DNA of 64,000 nucleotides from Geoalkalibacter ferrihydriticus DSM 17813 (GCF_000820505.1 NZ_JWJD01000007.1:4051-68050), one strand, 5' to 3'; shown: positions 54,191-63,861, numbered from the stretch's first letter. Notes: generated by a model not told the origin, from the letters alone. A program made the numbers and translations.

Positions 54191-55285
54191 ATGAAGGTTG
54201 TGCAGTTTTTGCCGGAACTCAATGAAGGCGGCGTCGAGCGCGGCACCGTAGAACTCAATCGCGAGTTCATCAGGCGCGGCCTGGAGAGCGTCGTCATCAG
54301 TAGTGGCGGAAAGCTGGTCGCGCAGATTGAGCGCGACGGCGGCACCCACATCGCCTTTGATGTATGCAGCAAGAATCCACTGACCGCCCCGTGGCGCATC
54401 CTCAAGTTGCGCGCCCTGTTGCGGAGCCTTCAACCCGACATCCTGCATGCCCGCAGTCGGGTGCCGGCCTGGCTGGTGTGGCTGGCCAATCGCAGGCTGG
54501 GTTACCCCTTCGTCACCACGGTCCACGGCCTCAACCGCCCCAACAAATACAGTGAGATCATGACTCGCGGAGACCGCGTGATTACCGTGGGCGATCCGGT
54601 GCGTGACCATATCCTCAAACACTACCGGGTCGATCCGGAAAAGATACGGGTCATTCAGCGCGGCGTCGACATGGACCAGTTCGACCCGGCCAAGGTGGAT
54701 CGCGCCTTTATCGACGAATTCCGCAAGAAGTATCAACTTGAAGGCAAATACGTTGTCGCCAGCGTCGGACGCATCACCTGGTTGAAGGACTATGAAACCT
54801 TTATTGCGGCCATTTCCGAGGTACGCGTGGAAATTCCTGAAGTCGTCGGACTCATTGTCGGCGGCGCTCACGAGAGCAAGCAGAATTATCTCGGTGATCT
54901 ACAGAAACTGGCGAAACAACTCGGCGTCGCCGACCAGATTGTTTTTAGCGGTAGCCAGGCCAAAATTGCCGAAATTTACGCTCTCAGCGATGTCTTGGTT
55001 AATGCCTCCCTGAAGATGGGCAATATCGGGCGTACCATTGTCGAAGCCTTTGCCCTGGATACGCCTGTAATCGCCACGACTTACGAGGGTTTGGACAATC
55101 TGGTCGATAATGGCGTCAACGGCTACCTCATCAAAACCCGCGATCCGCAGGATTTGGCCGAGAAGATTCGCCTGGTGCATCAGGGGGCGTTCAAGGATAT
55201 CAGGAAGCACCTCAATCCGGAATATACCTTGGCCACGATGGTGGAGAGGACTCTGGGGGTTTATAGGGAGTTGTGTAAAACATGA
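54191..55285 (+). CDS. GT4 glycosyltransferase
   Basis: A 364-residue GT-B glycosyltransferase. The N-terminal LNEGGVERGTVEL and TTVHGLNRPNKYSEI and the C-terminal donor-binding motif TIVEAFALDTPVIATTYEGL with the E-x7-E spacing of GT4 identify it. It is a soluble or peripheral enzyme acting on lipid-linked sugar in the cytoplasm. Donor and acceptor sugars are unknown. Its stop overlaps the next gene by 4 bases. Confidence 0.9.
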   Translation: MKVVQFLPELNEGGVERGTVELNREFIRRGLESVVISSGGKLVAQIERDGGTHIAFDVCSKNPLTAPWRILKLRALLRSLQPDILHARSRVPAWLVWLANRRLGYPFVTTVHGLNRPNKYSEIMTRGDRVITVGDPVRDHILKHYRVDPEKIRVIQRGVDMDQFDPAKVDRAFIDEFRKKYQLEGKYVVASVGRITWLKDYETFIAAISEVRVEIPEVVGLIVGGAHESKQNYLGDLQKLAKQLGVADQIVFSGSQAKIAEIYALSDVLVNASLKMGNIGRTIVEAFALDTPVIATTYEGLDNLVDNGVNGYLIKTRDPQDLAEKIRLVHQGAFKDIRKHLNPEYTLATMVERTLGVYRELCKT

Positions 55286-56289
55286 GAGTTTTTATTGACG
55301 GCCCGCGATGGGCGGGTATGTGGACGGAAATATCCGCGGATGAGTTTAAGAATTTAGGCTGGGAAACGCAGATTTTCTATAATAACAAGAAGAAAGCGAA
55401 GGCGCGATTTTTCTCCAAGCTGAACAAGTTTCTTCCGGCGACAAAAGCATTTCTGGATTGGGAAAAATTCCAGCAGGAGGATTTGCTTGCTGAATTTGGA
55501 AAGAGTCAGTTCGACCTGTATTTCAGTATTCAGGGAAAGATTGACTCAGCTTTTCTAAAAAAGATCAAGGGGCAAAACCCGCAGATTAAGACCGCCTACT
55601 GGCTGGGTGACGTGCTCGTCGATGCAGCTAAAAGACGTTTTGACAGCCTGAAAGAGGCAAGTTCCTCCGGTGCCTTGGACGCCCTTCTTGTCTCCTATAA
55701 GGGAACCTATCAAGAGCTTATCAATCAAGGGTTTAAGAATGTTCACTACTTTCCCTTCGGTTATTCGAAGACCTTTCATCAGGTCGGGGAAATTACCACC
55801 GAGGAGAGAAGGAGATACACCTGCCAGGTGTCTTTTGTCGGCACCCATTATCCGGAGCGTGCCGAAATTATCCATTACCTCAATCAACATCTTAGTGAAC
55901 CCGTGCAGGTCTGGGGCCGTGGTTGGCAGGGTTCGGGCATTAAATCAAAGGGTCGACTGAGTCTGCAGGAAAGCCTAAAAGTTTATGCCTGCTCCAAGAT
56001 TTCCCTGAATATCCACCATCACCTGACCGACAATGGCTTCAATATGAAGTTTTATGAAATCCCTGCTGCGGGAGGCTTTCAGATCTGCGACTGGCAGGAA
56101 GAACTGGCAAGAACGCCCCTTGCGATGACACCCAATTACGAATCCACAGAGAATCTTTTTGAAATTGTTCAAATGTACCTTGGCTCAGATAAAAAGAGGA
56201 GTGATTTGAAAAATCTGTTGCGAAAAAATGTAATTGAAAAGTGCCCTTACGCCAAACAGTATCAACATATGATTAAAGCAATTGTGTGA
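55282..56289 (+). CDS. CgeB-like glycosyltransferase
   Basis: A 335-residue protein resembling the CgeB / Glyco_trans_1_2 group. Features are a DLYFSIQGKIDSAFL strand, AYWLGDV, LLVSYKGTYQELINQG, HYFPFG, VSFVGTHYPERAEIIHYL, VWGRGW and the C-terminal NIHHHLTDNGFNMKFYEIPAAGGFQIC. It begins inside the preceding GT4 stop. Codon use is more AT-rich than upstream genes, a step toward the AT-rich island that follows. Sugar specificity unknown. Confidence 0.8.
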   Translation: MRVFIDGPRWAGMWTEISADEFKNLGWETQIFYNNKKKAKARFFSKLNKFLPATKAFLDWEKFQQEDLLAEFGKSQFDLYFSIQGKIDSAFLKKIKGQNPQIKTAYWLGDVLVDAAKRRFDSLKEASSSGALDALLVSYKGTYQELINQGFKNVHYFPFGYSKTFHQVGEITTEERRRYTCQVSFVGTHYPERAEIIHYLNQHLSEPVQVWGRGWQGSGIKSKGRLSLQESLKVYACSKISLNIHHHLTDNGFNMKFYEIPAAGGFQICDWQEELARTPLAMTPNYESTENLFEIVQMYLGSDKKRSDLKNLLRKNVIEKCPYAKQYQHMIKAIV

Positions 56290-56301
56290 GCGGTAAAATA
56301 T

Positions 56302-57246
56302 ATGAAAACTCTTTTTCTGGCAAAAATTGACTACTCAGGCTTGACGGAGGGAATGTCTCGAGCTTTTAAGCAGAAAAACTTTTCAACGCAAATATTTGAT
56401 ACGAAAAAATATAGAAAAATCGACAAATATTTTAAAAGAGATTTTTCTATTCAAAAATTTGGAAAAAAATTAAAAGAATTTTCCCCTGACATTGTCTTTT
56501 TAATAGCGCCGATGTTTTTGAAAAGAGAATACTTTGAAATTATCGACAATTTTAAAGAGAGAAACAAACTTAAAGTTGTTGGATGGGTTGGGGACTCATT
56601 TAAAAAAGAAAAAGAAAATATAGATAAAATAAGTTTGATTGACTTGTTATATTATACAGATACTGGTTATTTTGACATTTACAGTGCAGATAATGTTGAA
56701 TATCTGCCACTTGCAACAGATCCAAAAATTTTTATTGATAAAGGTTTTTTATATAAAAATAAATATAATTGTTCTTTCGTAGCATCAAGGACCCCAGGGA
56801 GAGCCGGTTTTTTGAAAGACTTAAAATGCTGCGTTGATGTTTTTGGACCAGGATGGAACAACAATGATATTCAAGGAATAACGCACAATGTTAAAAAATG
56901 TAAACTCGATATTTGTCAAGTTTCAAATGTATACGCACGATCAAGAATGGTTTTGAATTTAAAAAATGAAAATAATGTTATTAATGGATTGAACCAAAGG
57001 AGTTTTGATCCGTGTGCAGCCGGATCACTTCTTCTGCATGACTATGTAGCAGATATTGACTTAAACTACGAGGTCGGGAACGAAATTTTAGTTTTTCGTT
57101 CCAAGGAGGAGTTCTCTGAGCTTTATCAAAAATGTATGATTGATGCTGAGTTTAGAAAAAAAATATCTGAAAATGGGAGAAAACGAGTTACTTCTTGCCA
57201 TACATTTACTAATAGAGTGGAAAAAATTTTAATGAAATTGAGATAA
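56302..57246 (+). CDS. CgeB-like glycosyltransferase, AT-rich
   Basis: A 314-residue protein with the same general plan as its upstream neighbour: VGWVGDSF, YLPLATDPKIF, CSFVASRTPGRAGFL, VFGPGW, RMVLNLKNEN and FDPCAAGSLLLHDYV. This corresponds to the CgeB / Glyco_trans_1_2 C-terminal domain. The DNA is strikingly AT-rich (56401-56460 has only 10 G/C in 60), with lysine- and asparagine-rich protein. It looks like a recent import from a low-GC donor. The acceptor is unknown; it is probably part of O-antigen or capsule assembly. Confidence 0.75.
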   Translation: MKTLFLAKIDYSGLTEGMSRAFKQKNFSTQIFDTKKYRKIDKYFKRDFSIQKFGKKLKEFSPDIVFLIAPMFLKREYFEIIDNFKERNKLKVVGWVGDSFKKEKENIDKISLIDLLYYTDTGYFDIYSADNVEYLPLATDPKIFIDKGFLYKNKYNCSFVASRTPGRAGFLKDLKCCVDVFGPGWNNNDIQGITHNVKKCKLDICQVSNVYARSRMVLNLKNENNVINGLNQRSFDPCAAGSLLLHDYVADIDLNYEVGNEILVFRSKEEFSELYQKCMIDAEFRKKISENGRKRVTSCHTFTNRVEKILMKLR

Positions 57247-57264
57247 GCATAGGAGTTCTTTATT

Positions 57265-57900
57265 TTGATAAATAAAAATGAAAAATATTATTCTTTTGAA
57301 AGAAAAGATCTTGTCGCCATTGTTCCTTTAATCGAAGGTGCTGTCCTTGATGTAGGTTGCGGTGATGGTGCAACCATGGCGTACCTTTTAGGAAGTGGAA
57401 TTAATGATGTTACTGGAATAGAGTGTGATTATAACGCTTATATAAGAGCCAAGAATAAAGGTTTTAATGTCATAAACGCGGATATTGAAAAAGATTCTAT
57501 TGATCTTGAGGAAAAAAAATACGATTTTATATTATTTGGGGATGTTTTGGAACATTTATATGACCCATGGAATACGCTAGATAAGTTTAAAAAATTTTTA
57601 AAAAAAGATGGAACGTTTTTGATTAGCATCCCAAATATTAAACACTATAGAATTTTGCGAAAGTTTTTGTTTTCTGATGAATGGCGATACACAGAAGCAG
57701 GGATTTTAGATATTACACATATTCGTTTTTTTACACGAAAAGAGGCTTTGCGAATGATTGAAGAGAGCGGGTTGCAGGTCTCTGTATTAAAATATAAAAC
57801 AAATAAAAATATTTTGTTTAGAGTTGTTAGTCTTTTCGCTAAGAATTGGGTAATGACTATATGGCCAGAGCAGTTTCTAATAGCTGCAAAGGTGAAATAA
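57265..57900 (+). CDS. SAM-dependent methyltransferase, AT-rich
   Basis: A 211-residue class I methyltransferase. Motif I is VLDVGCGDGATMAYLL (about 28-43), followed by GIECDYNAY and motif II-III DFILFGDVLEHLYDPWNTL with LKKDGTFLISIPN. These are typical of Methyltransf_23 / UbiG-like enzymes in polysaccharide clusters. TTG 57265 is used with AGGAG 9 bases upstream. Like its upstream neighbour it is very AT-rich. A sugar O-methyltransferase is likely but unproven. Confidence 0.82.
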   Translation: MINKNEKYYSFERKDLVAIVPLIEGAVLDVGCGDGATMAYLLGSGINDVTGIECDYNAYIRAKNKGFNVINADIEKDSIDLEEKKYDFILFGDVLEHLYDPWNTLDKFKKFLKKDGTFLISIPNIKHYRILRKFLFSDEWRYTEAGILDITHIRFFTRKEALRMIEESGLQVSVLKYKTNKNILFRVVSLFAKNWVMTIWPEQFLIAAKVK

Positions 57901-57920
57901 TTTTTTTGGTATTTTAGAAA

Positions 57921-58940
57921 ATGCAAATTAAATTTATCGGCACCTACGGAGACCAACGTTGGCTGCGCCAATTCCCTGGAAATAAACCTGTTTGGGGCAA
58001 TTGCGAGTTCGTCCTTGATCCCGCTGTGCAAAACTATGACTGGCTGGTTGTTTATAATGACTTACCCGCCGGCATCAGTGATGTCATGCTTCCCTGTCCC
58101 CAGGAAAATACCCTCCTGATCACTACCGAACCCTCAACCATCAAAGCCTACGGCAACGCTTTCACCCATCAATTCGGCCATGTGCTGACCAGTCAACCGG
58201 AATGGGCCTTGCCGCATCGCAGCCGTATTTATGCCCAACCGGCCCTGCAATGGTTTTACGGCATGGGTTCCGAGCGCCTGATTACTTATGACGAAATGGT
58301 CGCTCATCCGCCCTCGGAAAAAACGCGGCTCATCGCCACGGTCTGCTCCACCAAACAGCAGACCCACACCCTGCATCAAAAACGCTACCAATTCACCCAG
58401 GAGCTTAAAAAACGCATCCCCGAGCTCGACATCTTCGGTCACGGCGTACGTCCCATGGCGGATAAGGCCGAAAGCCTCGATCCCTACCGCTACCATGTCG
58501 CCATTGAAAACTTTATCGGCTTGCATCACTGGACGGAAAAGCTCTCTGACCCGTTTCTTGGCGTGACGCTGCCATTTTATTGCGGCTGCCCCAATGCGAG
58601 CGATTACTTTCCCGAAGAGAGCTTCATCCCCATCGACATCAACGATGTGGACGGGGCGAGTGAGATCATTCGCAAGGCCATGCGCGATGGGGAATACGAA
58701 AAAAGGCTTCCGCATATTCTGGAAGCCCGGCGCCGGGTGCTTGAGGAATATAATATTTTTGCGGTTCTTTCCCGGTTGATTGAAGAGCGCGAGACGGATA
58801 TGACATCCACATCTTCGGGCGGGGTCATTCTTTCGCGGCGCGAGCTGCGCAAGCGTCATCCGCTGGTTTCGGTCCAGCATTTTTACGAGAAATGCCGATT
58901 GCGGATTCTGCATGCCTTGAAAGATACCCAAGGCGGTTGA
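57921..58940 (+). CDS. GT10 (fucosyltransferase-like) glycosyltransferase
   Basis: A 339-residue protein whose C-terminal half carries the GT10 donor-site pattern: YRYHVAIENFIGLHHWTEKLSDPFLGVTLPFYCG, corresponding to the FENS...YVTEKL..P-Y/GA motif of alpha-1,3-fucosyltransferases. The N-terminal half has IYAQPALQWFYGMG and LIATVCSTKQQTH. GC content returns to the genomic level here. GDP-fucose genes gmd and fcl lie 1.3 kb downstream, so fucose is the likely donor sugar; this link is inference. Confidence 0.82.
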   Translation: MQIKFIGTYGDQRWLRQFPGNKPVWGNCEFVLDPAVQNYDWLVVYNDLPAGISDVMLPCPQENTLLITTEPSTIKAYGNAFTHQFGHVLTSQPEWALPHRSRIYAQPALQWFYGMGSERLITYDEMVAHPPSEKTRLIATVCSTKQQTHTLHQKRYQFTQELKKRIPELDIFGHGVRPMADKAESLDPYRYHVAIENFIGLHHWTEKLSDPFLGVTLPFYCGCPNASDYFPEESFIPIDINDVDGASEIIRKAMRDGEYEKRLPHILEARRRVLEEYNIFAVLSRLIEERETDMTSTSSGGVILSRRELRKRHPLVSVQHFYEKCRLRILHALKDTQGG

Positions 58941-59017
58941 ACAGGGATGGACAGAATGGGCAGGATAAGACAACCTCATTTTGAGTTTTTTATCCTGTCC
59001 ATTCTGTCTATCCCTGT
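58941..59017. terminator. Long inverted repeat between convergent genes
   Basis: Arms 58941-58968 and 58990-59017 pair at 26 of 28 positions around a 21-base loop. Each arm is built from repeated ACAGGGAT/GACAGAAT/GACAGGAT-like units. It starts directly at the stop of the GT10 gene and ends 6 bases before the stop of the minus-strand GT9 gene, so it probably serves as a terminator for both. Similar ACAGGATA-type repeats are known in many bacterial genomes. Confidence 0.7.
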
Positions 59018-59022
59018 CATCT

Positions 59023-60105
59023 TTACTGATGCTTTCGGCTGTCCCCTCGATTGTTTTCCAGCTCGGATTTAACCATCTCAAACACCATCTCTGGCGAAAT
59101 GGCCTTCATGCATGAGTGGTGATCGCATTCCTTCTGATAGCAGTTGATGCAGGGTAGGTCCGCCTGAATGGCGCGCACGTTGTCGCCCGCCGGTTTGACC
59201 CGGCGTGGGTCGGTGGGGCCGCAGATAACGACGATGGGGCGCTCGGTGCAGGAGGCAAGGTGGGTGGGGCCGGTGTCGTTACCAACGATGAATCGGGCCT
59301 GCTCAAATATCGGCACCAAGTCGAAGATTTCTGTTTTTGCGCACAGATTCACCACCCACTCACCGCAGGCGGCGGCGATATCCTCGCAGTCCTTTATTTC
59401 GTCTTTGCCCCCCACCAGCAAAATCTTCTCCAAGCCCGCTTCATGCAACTGGCGGGCGAGGGCCACATAGTTGTCCGTGCCCCAGCGCTTGAGATGCCCC
59501 GCGGCCTGGCAACCGGGGATAAAGGCGGCGAAGCGGTTGTGAATCAGCCCCCGATCTTTGAGCAGTTGCGCGGCACGCTTGCGGTTGTCTTCAGGGATTT
59601 GTAGGACCGGGCGGGGGGTGCTGGTTTGAATGCCTCCCGCGGCAAGGGTCTGGCGGAACTGATCGAGAGCGGCGACCTCGATGGGCTTGCTGGTCCAAGG
59701 TGGGCTCAGATGGTAGGGAAAGCAGCGCCGGTTGCCCATGAGAATGGGGCGCACGGGGCTCAGCAGACGCAAAGCGCTGATCAGAAAGCGACTGCGATCG
59801 TTGGTCTGCAGGTCGATAACCAGATCATATTTGGCCTTGCGCACGGTCTGCAGCCACTTCCAGATGCCCTTCCAGCCCTTGTCCTTGCCGCGCAGATCGA
59901 TATCGAGAAGATTGTTTACCCGCGTGTCCTGGCGAAAAAGGCGATCCCAGGGCGGCAGGATGTTTAAGTCGATAATGGCGTCGGGAAAGGCCTGGTGCAG
60001 ATCTTCGAGAATTGCCGTGGAGATAATGACATCACCCAGCGCGCTCCACTTGATGAGCAGAATGCGCCGGATGTCTGCGCGGCCGTGAAGGTGGACATTA
60101 TGCAT
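59023..60105 (-). CDS. GT9 heptosyltransferase
   Basis: A 360-residue GT-B enzyme of the ADP-heptose:LPS heptosyltransferase family. The N-terminus RRILLIKWSALGDVIISTAIL is characteristic, as are DLQTNDRSRFL, PGCQAAGHLKRWG and the C-terminal FIVGNDTGPTHLASC and GPTDPRRVKP. ATG 60105 fits the family; the open frame extends 48 codons upstream without support. It is the only minus-strand gene of the polysaccharide region and faces gmd. It would extend the LPS core with heptose supplied by the gmhA/hldE pathway at the right edge. Confidence 0.9.
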   Translation of the reverse strand: MHNVHLHGRADIRRILLIKWSALGDVIISTAILEDLHQAFPDAIIDLNILPPWDRLFRQDTRVNNLLDIDLRGKDKGWKGIWKWLQTVRKAKYDLVIDLQTNDRSRFLISALRLLSPVRPILMGNRRCFPYHLSPPWTSKPIEVAALDQFRQTLAAGGIQTSTPRPVLQIPEDNRKRAAQLLKDRGLIHNRFAAFIPGCQAAGHLKRWGTDNYVALARQLHEAGLEKILLVGGKDEIKDCEDIAAACGEWVVNLCAKTEIFDLVPIFEQARFIVGNDTGPTHLASCTERPIVVICGPTDPRRVKPAGDNVRAIQADLPCINCYQKECDHHSCMKAISPEMVFEMVKSELENNRGDSRKHQ

Positions 60106-60247
60106 GGGTTGCTTTTCCTGCGGTAATCGGCTAGAAATAGCCGTTTGGTTACAACGTGCTGATTCATTTGAAAAATTGAACGGTATCATAGAATAATAGG
60201 AATCCTCGGTCAAATTTTCCAGGCAAAGAAATTTATCAGGAGCAATC

Positions 60248-61369
60248 ATGTCACAAAAAACTGCACTTATTACCGGTATTACCGGCCAGGACGGCGCCTA
60301 TCTCGCCGAGTTTCTGCTTAAAAAAGGCTACATTGTGCATGGCCTCAAGCGTCGCGCCTCGCTGTTCAACACCGATCGCATCGATCATATCTACCAGGAC
60401 CCCCATGTGGAGAACCGCAACTTCATCCTCCACTACGGTGACTTGACCGACTCGACCAATCTCATCCGCATCATCCAGCAGGTGCAACCGGACGAAATCT
60501 ACAATCTGGCGGCTCAGTCCCATGTGGCGGTGTCCTTTGAGACCCCGGAATATACCGCCAATGCCGATGGTGTCGGCACCTTGCGCGTTCTCGAGGCGAT
60601 CCGCATCCTTGGCCTTGAGAAGAAAACCCGCTTCTATCAAGCTTCGACCAGCGAACTCTATGGGCTGGTTCAGGAAGTGCCGCAGAAAGAAACCACGCCT
60701 TTTTATCCGCGCTCGCCCTATGCTGTGGCCAAACTCTATGCTTACTGGATTACGGTCAATTACCGGGAAGCCTACGGCATGTTCGCCTGCAACGGGATTC
60801 TGTTCAACCACGAGTCTCCCGTTCGCGGTGAAACCTTTGTCACACGCAAGATCACCCGCGCCATGGCGCGCATCGCTCTGGGATTACAGGATTGCCTCTA
60901 CCTCGGAAACATGAACGCTCTGCGCGACTGGGGTCATGCCCGCGACTACGTCGAGGCACAATGGCTGATGCTGCAACAGGAGCAGCCGGAGGATTTTGTG
61001 ATCGCGACAGGCGTCCAGGTATCGGTGCGAGATTTCGTTGATGCGGCTGCTGCCGAACTCGGTATCAAGCTGCGCTGGGAAGGAGAGGGCGTCAACGAAA
61101 TTGGTATCGTCGAATCCGTACAGAATGCGACAAAAGTCCAGACCTCGCCGGGAGCTGTGATTGTTCGTGTCGATCCGCGCTATTTCCGGCCGACGGAAGT
61201 CGAAACCCTGCTGGGCGATCCGAGCAAGGCCAGGGAAAAACTGGGCTGGACGGCCACAACCAGTTTGCAGGAACTGGTGAGCGAGATGGTGCGCAGCGAT
61301 CTGGAAGATGCGCAGCGTGACGAGCTGTGCCGCAGGGAGGGGTTTCAGACCTTCAACTTTCATGAATAA
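60248..61369 (+). CDS. gmd: GDP-mannose 4,6-dehydratase
   Basis: A 373-residue SDR enzyme converting GDP-mannose to GDP-4-keto-6-deoxymannose. NADP-binding [22 protein letters not shown], the STSELYG catalytic Thr/Ser segment, the YxxxK motif in [12 protein letters not shown] and the [14 protein letters not shown] segment are all present. A TCAGGAG lies 5 bases before ATG. It overlaps fcl by 8 bases; the two together make GDP-L-fucose. Confidence 0.97.
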   Translation: MSQKTALITGITGQDGAYLAEFLLKKGYIVHGLKRRASLFNTDRIDHIYQDPHVENRNFILHYGDLTDSTNLIRIIQQVQPDEIYNLAAQSHVAVSFETPEYTANADGVGTLRVLEAIRILGLEKKTRFYQASTSELYGLVQEVPQKETTPFYPRSPYAVAKLYAYWITVNYREAYGMFACNGILFNHESPVRGETFVTRKITRAMARIALGLQDCLYLGNMNALRDWGHARDYVEAQWLMLQQEQPEDFVIATGVQVSVRDFVDAAAAELGIKLRWEGEGVNEIGIVESVQNATKVQTSPGAVIVRVDPRYFRPTEVETLLGDPSKAREKLGWTATTSLQELVSEMVRSDLEDAQRDELCRREGFQTFNFHE

Positions 61370-62309
61370 GCATGCAAAAATTTTTGTCGCCGGACACAAA
61401 GGGTTGGTCGGCTCTGCGATCGTCCGTCGCTTGCAGTCCACGGGTTACGACAATCTTCTGTTGCGCTCGCGTACGGAACTGGATCTTTGCGAGCAGGCGG
61501 CGGTACGCGACTTTTTCGCACAGGAAAAGCCCGCGTATGTGTTTCTCGCAGCGGCCAAAGTGGGCGGGATCGTCGCCAACAATACCTGGCCGGCGGAATT
61601 CATTTATGAAAACCTGGCGATCCAGACCAACGTCATACATGCCGCTTGGCAGTCTGGTGTCAAGCGCCTGCTGTTCCTCGGTTCTTCCTGCATTTATCCC
61701 AAGTTCGCGCCCCAGCCCATGCGCGAAGAGCATCTGCTCACCGGTGAGTTGGAGCCAACCAATGAGCCCTATGCCGTCGCCAAAATCGCTGGAATTAAGA
61801 TGTGCCAGTCCTATAATCGACAATACGGCACCCACTTTCTTTCGGTTATGCCGACCAATCTTTATGGTCCCAATGATAATTTCGATCTGACCAGTTCCCA
61901 TGTCATCCCTGCATTGCTGCGCAAGATTCACGAGGCAAAAATCAACGCTGCACCGTCCGTGGAGATATGGGGAACGGGTCAGCCCCGGCGTGAGTTTCTG
62001 CATGTCGATGATATGGCCGATGCTTGTCTTTTCGTCATGCAGGCATCGCAGGAGCGGCTGGATGCTGAAGCCGCCCCGTTCTTTAACGTCGGCACGGGCA
62101 GCGATGTGACCATCGCCGAGTTGGCCCGAACCATCTGCGAAGTTGTTGATTTCAACGGCGCGTTGATTTTCAATACGGACAAGCCTGACGGTGCGCCACG
62201 CAAACTGCTGGATGTCGAACGCTTGCGTACGCTGGGTTGGAGGGCCAAAGTCGATTTGCGTCAAGGTCTTGACGATACCTATAGGTGGTTTTTGCAGCAT
62301 CGGCAGTGA
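61362..62309 (+). CDS. fcl: GDP-L-fucose synthase
   Basis: A 315-residue SDR enzyme that epimerises and reduces GDP-4-keto-6-deoxymannose to GDP-L-fucose. Motifs: [68 protein letters not shown] with the YxxxK pair, and [14 protein letters not shown] 61362 overlaps the gmd stop. It pairs with the GT10 gene at 57921 as a likely fucose user. Confidence 0.96.
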   Translation: MNKHAKIFVAGHKGLVGSAIVRRLQSTGYDNLLLRSRTELDLCEQAAVRDFFAQEKPAYVFLAAAKVGGIVANNTWPAEFIYENLAIQTNVIHAAWQSGVKRLLFLGSSCIYPKFAPQPMREEHLLTGELEPTNEPYAVAKIAGIKMCQSYNRQYGTHFLSVMPTNLYGPNDNFDLTSSHVIPALLRKIHEAKINAAPSVEIWGTGQPRREFLHVDDMADACLFVMQASQERLDAEAAPFFNVGTGSDVTIAELARTICEVVDFNGALIFNTDKPDGAPRKLLDVERLRTLGWRAKVDLRQGLDDTYRWFLQHRQ

Positions 62310-62322
62310 GGAGGCAGAGAAA

Positions 62323-62904
62323 ATGGAAGAGCTCATCAAGGCGCATTTTACGAGGCACGCTGATGCCTTGGAGAAGACCCGGGTCGCGCTGACGCCGGCA
62401 ATCGTCCAGTGCGTTGAGCTTATTGCATCTGCATTGCGCGCCGGCAACAAGGTGCTGATTATGGGCAATGGCGGCTCCGCGGCCGATGCTCAGCATTTTG
62501 CCGCCGAACTGGTGGGGCGTTTTCTGCGTGAAAGGCGTGCGCTGCCGGCCATTGCCTTGACTACGGATACTTCGCTGCTGACTGCGGTCGCCAATGATTT
62601 CGGTTTTGATCAGGTCTTCAAGCGCCAGGTTGAAGCTTTGGCGCGGCCGGGCGATGTGGTGATCGGTCTTTCCACCAGTGGCAATTCAGAGAATGTGGCA
62701 TCGGCTCTGCGCGAGGCGCGGGTCAAAGGCTGCGCAACTTTGGGATTACTCGGCCGCGATGGCGGCTGTATTGCGCCCCTGGTCGACCTGAATCTTACCG
62801 TGCCGGTGCAAGCTACTCCGCATATCCAGGAAGCTCATATCACCATCATTCATCTGCTGTGCGACCTGGTGGAGCGGCAGATATGCCAAGAGGGCGAAGG
62901 ATGA
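62323..62904 (+). CDS. gmhA: Sedoheptulose-7-phosphate isomerase
   Basis: A 193-residue SIS-domain isomerase that makes D-glycero-D-manno-heptose 7-phosphate, first step of ADP-heptose synthesis. It contains LIMGNGGSAADAQHFAAELVGRF, ALTTDTSLLTAVANDFG, GLSTSGNSENV and the C-terminal HIQEAHITIIHLLCDLVE with the active-site His and Glu. GAGGAGG upstream marks the start. It shares a 4-base ATGA overlap with the next, unassigned gene. Confidence 0.95.
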   Translation: MEELIKAHFTRHADALEKTRVALTPAIVQCVELIASALRAGNKVLIMGNGGSAADAQHFAAELVGRFLRERRALPAIALTTDTSLLTAVANDFGFDQVFKRQVEALARPGDVVIGLSTSGNSENVASALREARVKGCATLGLLGRDGGCIAPLVDLNLTVPVQATPHIQEAHITIIHLLCDLVERQICQEGEG

Positions 62905-63854
62905 GCAAAAAATACCGTCCCATTGACCTCTCAGGGGTCAAAACCTATTCCATCAAAACGCGCAACAATAAGGTGAATGTGCGCGAGCATTTTTCCGCGG
63001 CGCCGCGTGCCGGCATGTCTTTCGGCGAATTCTTCGACAGCATGCCCCGTCTGTTGGGTGCCGACAGTCTGCGTGGTGTTGTCGATGCAGTCGTGCAGGC
63101 GCGCGCCAAGGATCGCCCCGTTGTGCTTGCCATAGGCGGTCATGTTATCAAGTGTGGCCTTCAGCCGGTTCTGAAGAGCCTGATCGATGCGGATATGGTG
63201 ACGGCTGTAGTCATGAATGGCTCCGCAGCCATTCATGACTTTGAAGTTTCGTTGGTCGGCGCCACCTCCGAAGATGTGGGCGCGGTCCTGCATTCGGGCG
63301 ATTTCGGTTTCTCCGAAGAGACCGGCGGCGGTATGAACCGTGCGCTGAAGCAAGGGTTTGAATGCGATATGGGCTATGGCGAAGCCATCGGTCGTTGCAT
63401 AATAGACAATCAGCATCCTTTCCGCGATTCCAGTCTGCTTGCCGTCTGTGCCGAAAAGGATATTCCCGTGACGGTCCACGTTGCGCTCGGAACCGACATC
63501 ATCCATCAGCATCCGCAGGCCGATGGCGCCATCACCGGCGAAATGACTTTCCGCGACTTTCGGCTGCTGACCTCTATCGTTACGGATCTCAGTGGTGGTG
63601 TTTGGCTCAATGTCGGATCCGCTGTGCTGCTCCCCGAAGTGTTTCTCAAGGCATTGTCCATCGCCCAGAACCTCGGGCATCATGTCGACGGGTTCACAAC
63701 CGCAAATTTTGACATGATTCAGCATTACCGGCCACTGACCAATGTTGTGAAGCGCCCGACCTCGGGTCAGGGCCGCGGTTATACCATCACCGGGCACCAC
63801 GAAATCAACATTCCGCTTTTAGCGGCGGCGATTCTCGATAAAATCAGAGGTTGA
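62901..63854 (+). CDS. Deoxyhypusine-synthase-like protein of unknown function
   Basis: A 317-residue protein I cannot assign to a pathway step. The central part, [21 protein letters not shown] followed by [17 protein letters not shown], resembles the NAD-binding fold of deoxyhypusine synthase (TGAN-x-HD pattern). The catalytic EAVSWGK-like segment of that enzyme is not evident. Later motifs are [38 protein letters not shown] and [20 protein letters not shown]. It is translationally coupled to gmhA and followed within 7 bases by hldE, so a role in heptose or LPS-core synthesis is suggested by context only. Confidence 0.65.
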   Translation: MSKKYRPIDLSGVKTYSIKTRNNKVNVREHFSAAPRAGMSFGEFFDSMPRLLGADSLRGVVDAVVQARAKDRPVVLAIGGHVIKCGLQPVLKSLIDADMVTAVVMNGSAAIHDFEVSLVGATSEDVGAVLHSGDFGFSEETGGGMNRALKQGFECDMGYGEAIGRCIIDNQHPFRDSSLLAVCAEKDIPVTVHVALGTDIIHQHPQADGAITGEMTFRDFRLLTSIVTDLSGGVWLNVGSAVLLPEVFLKALSIAQNLGHHVDGFTTANFDMIQHYRPLTNVVKRPTSGQGRGYTITGHHEINIPLLAAAILDKIRG

Positions 63855-63861
63855 TGGGTTT

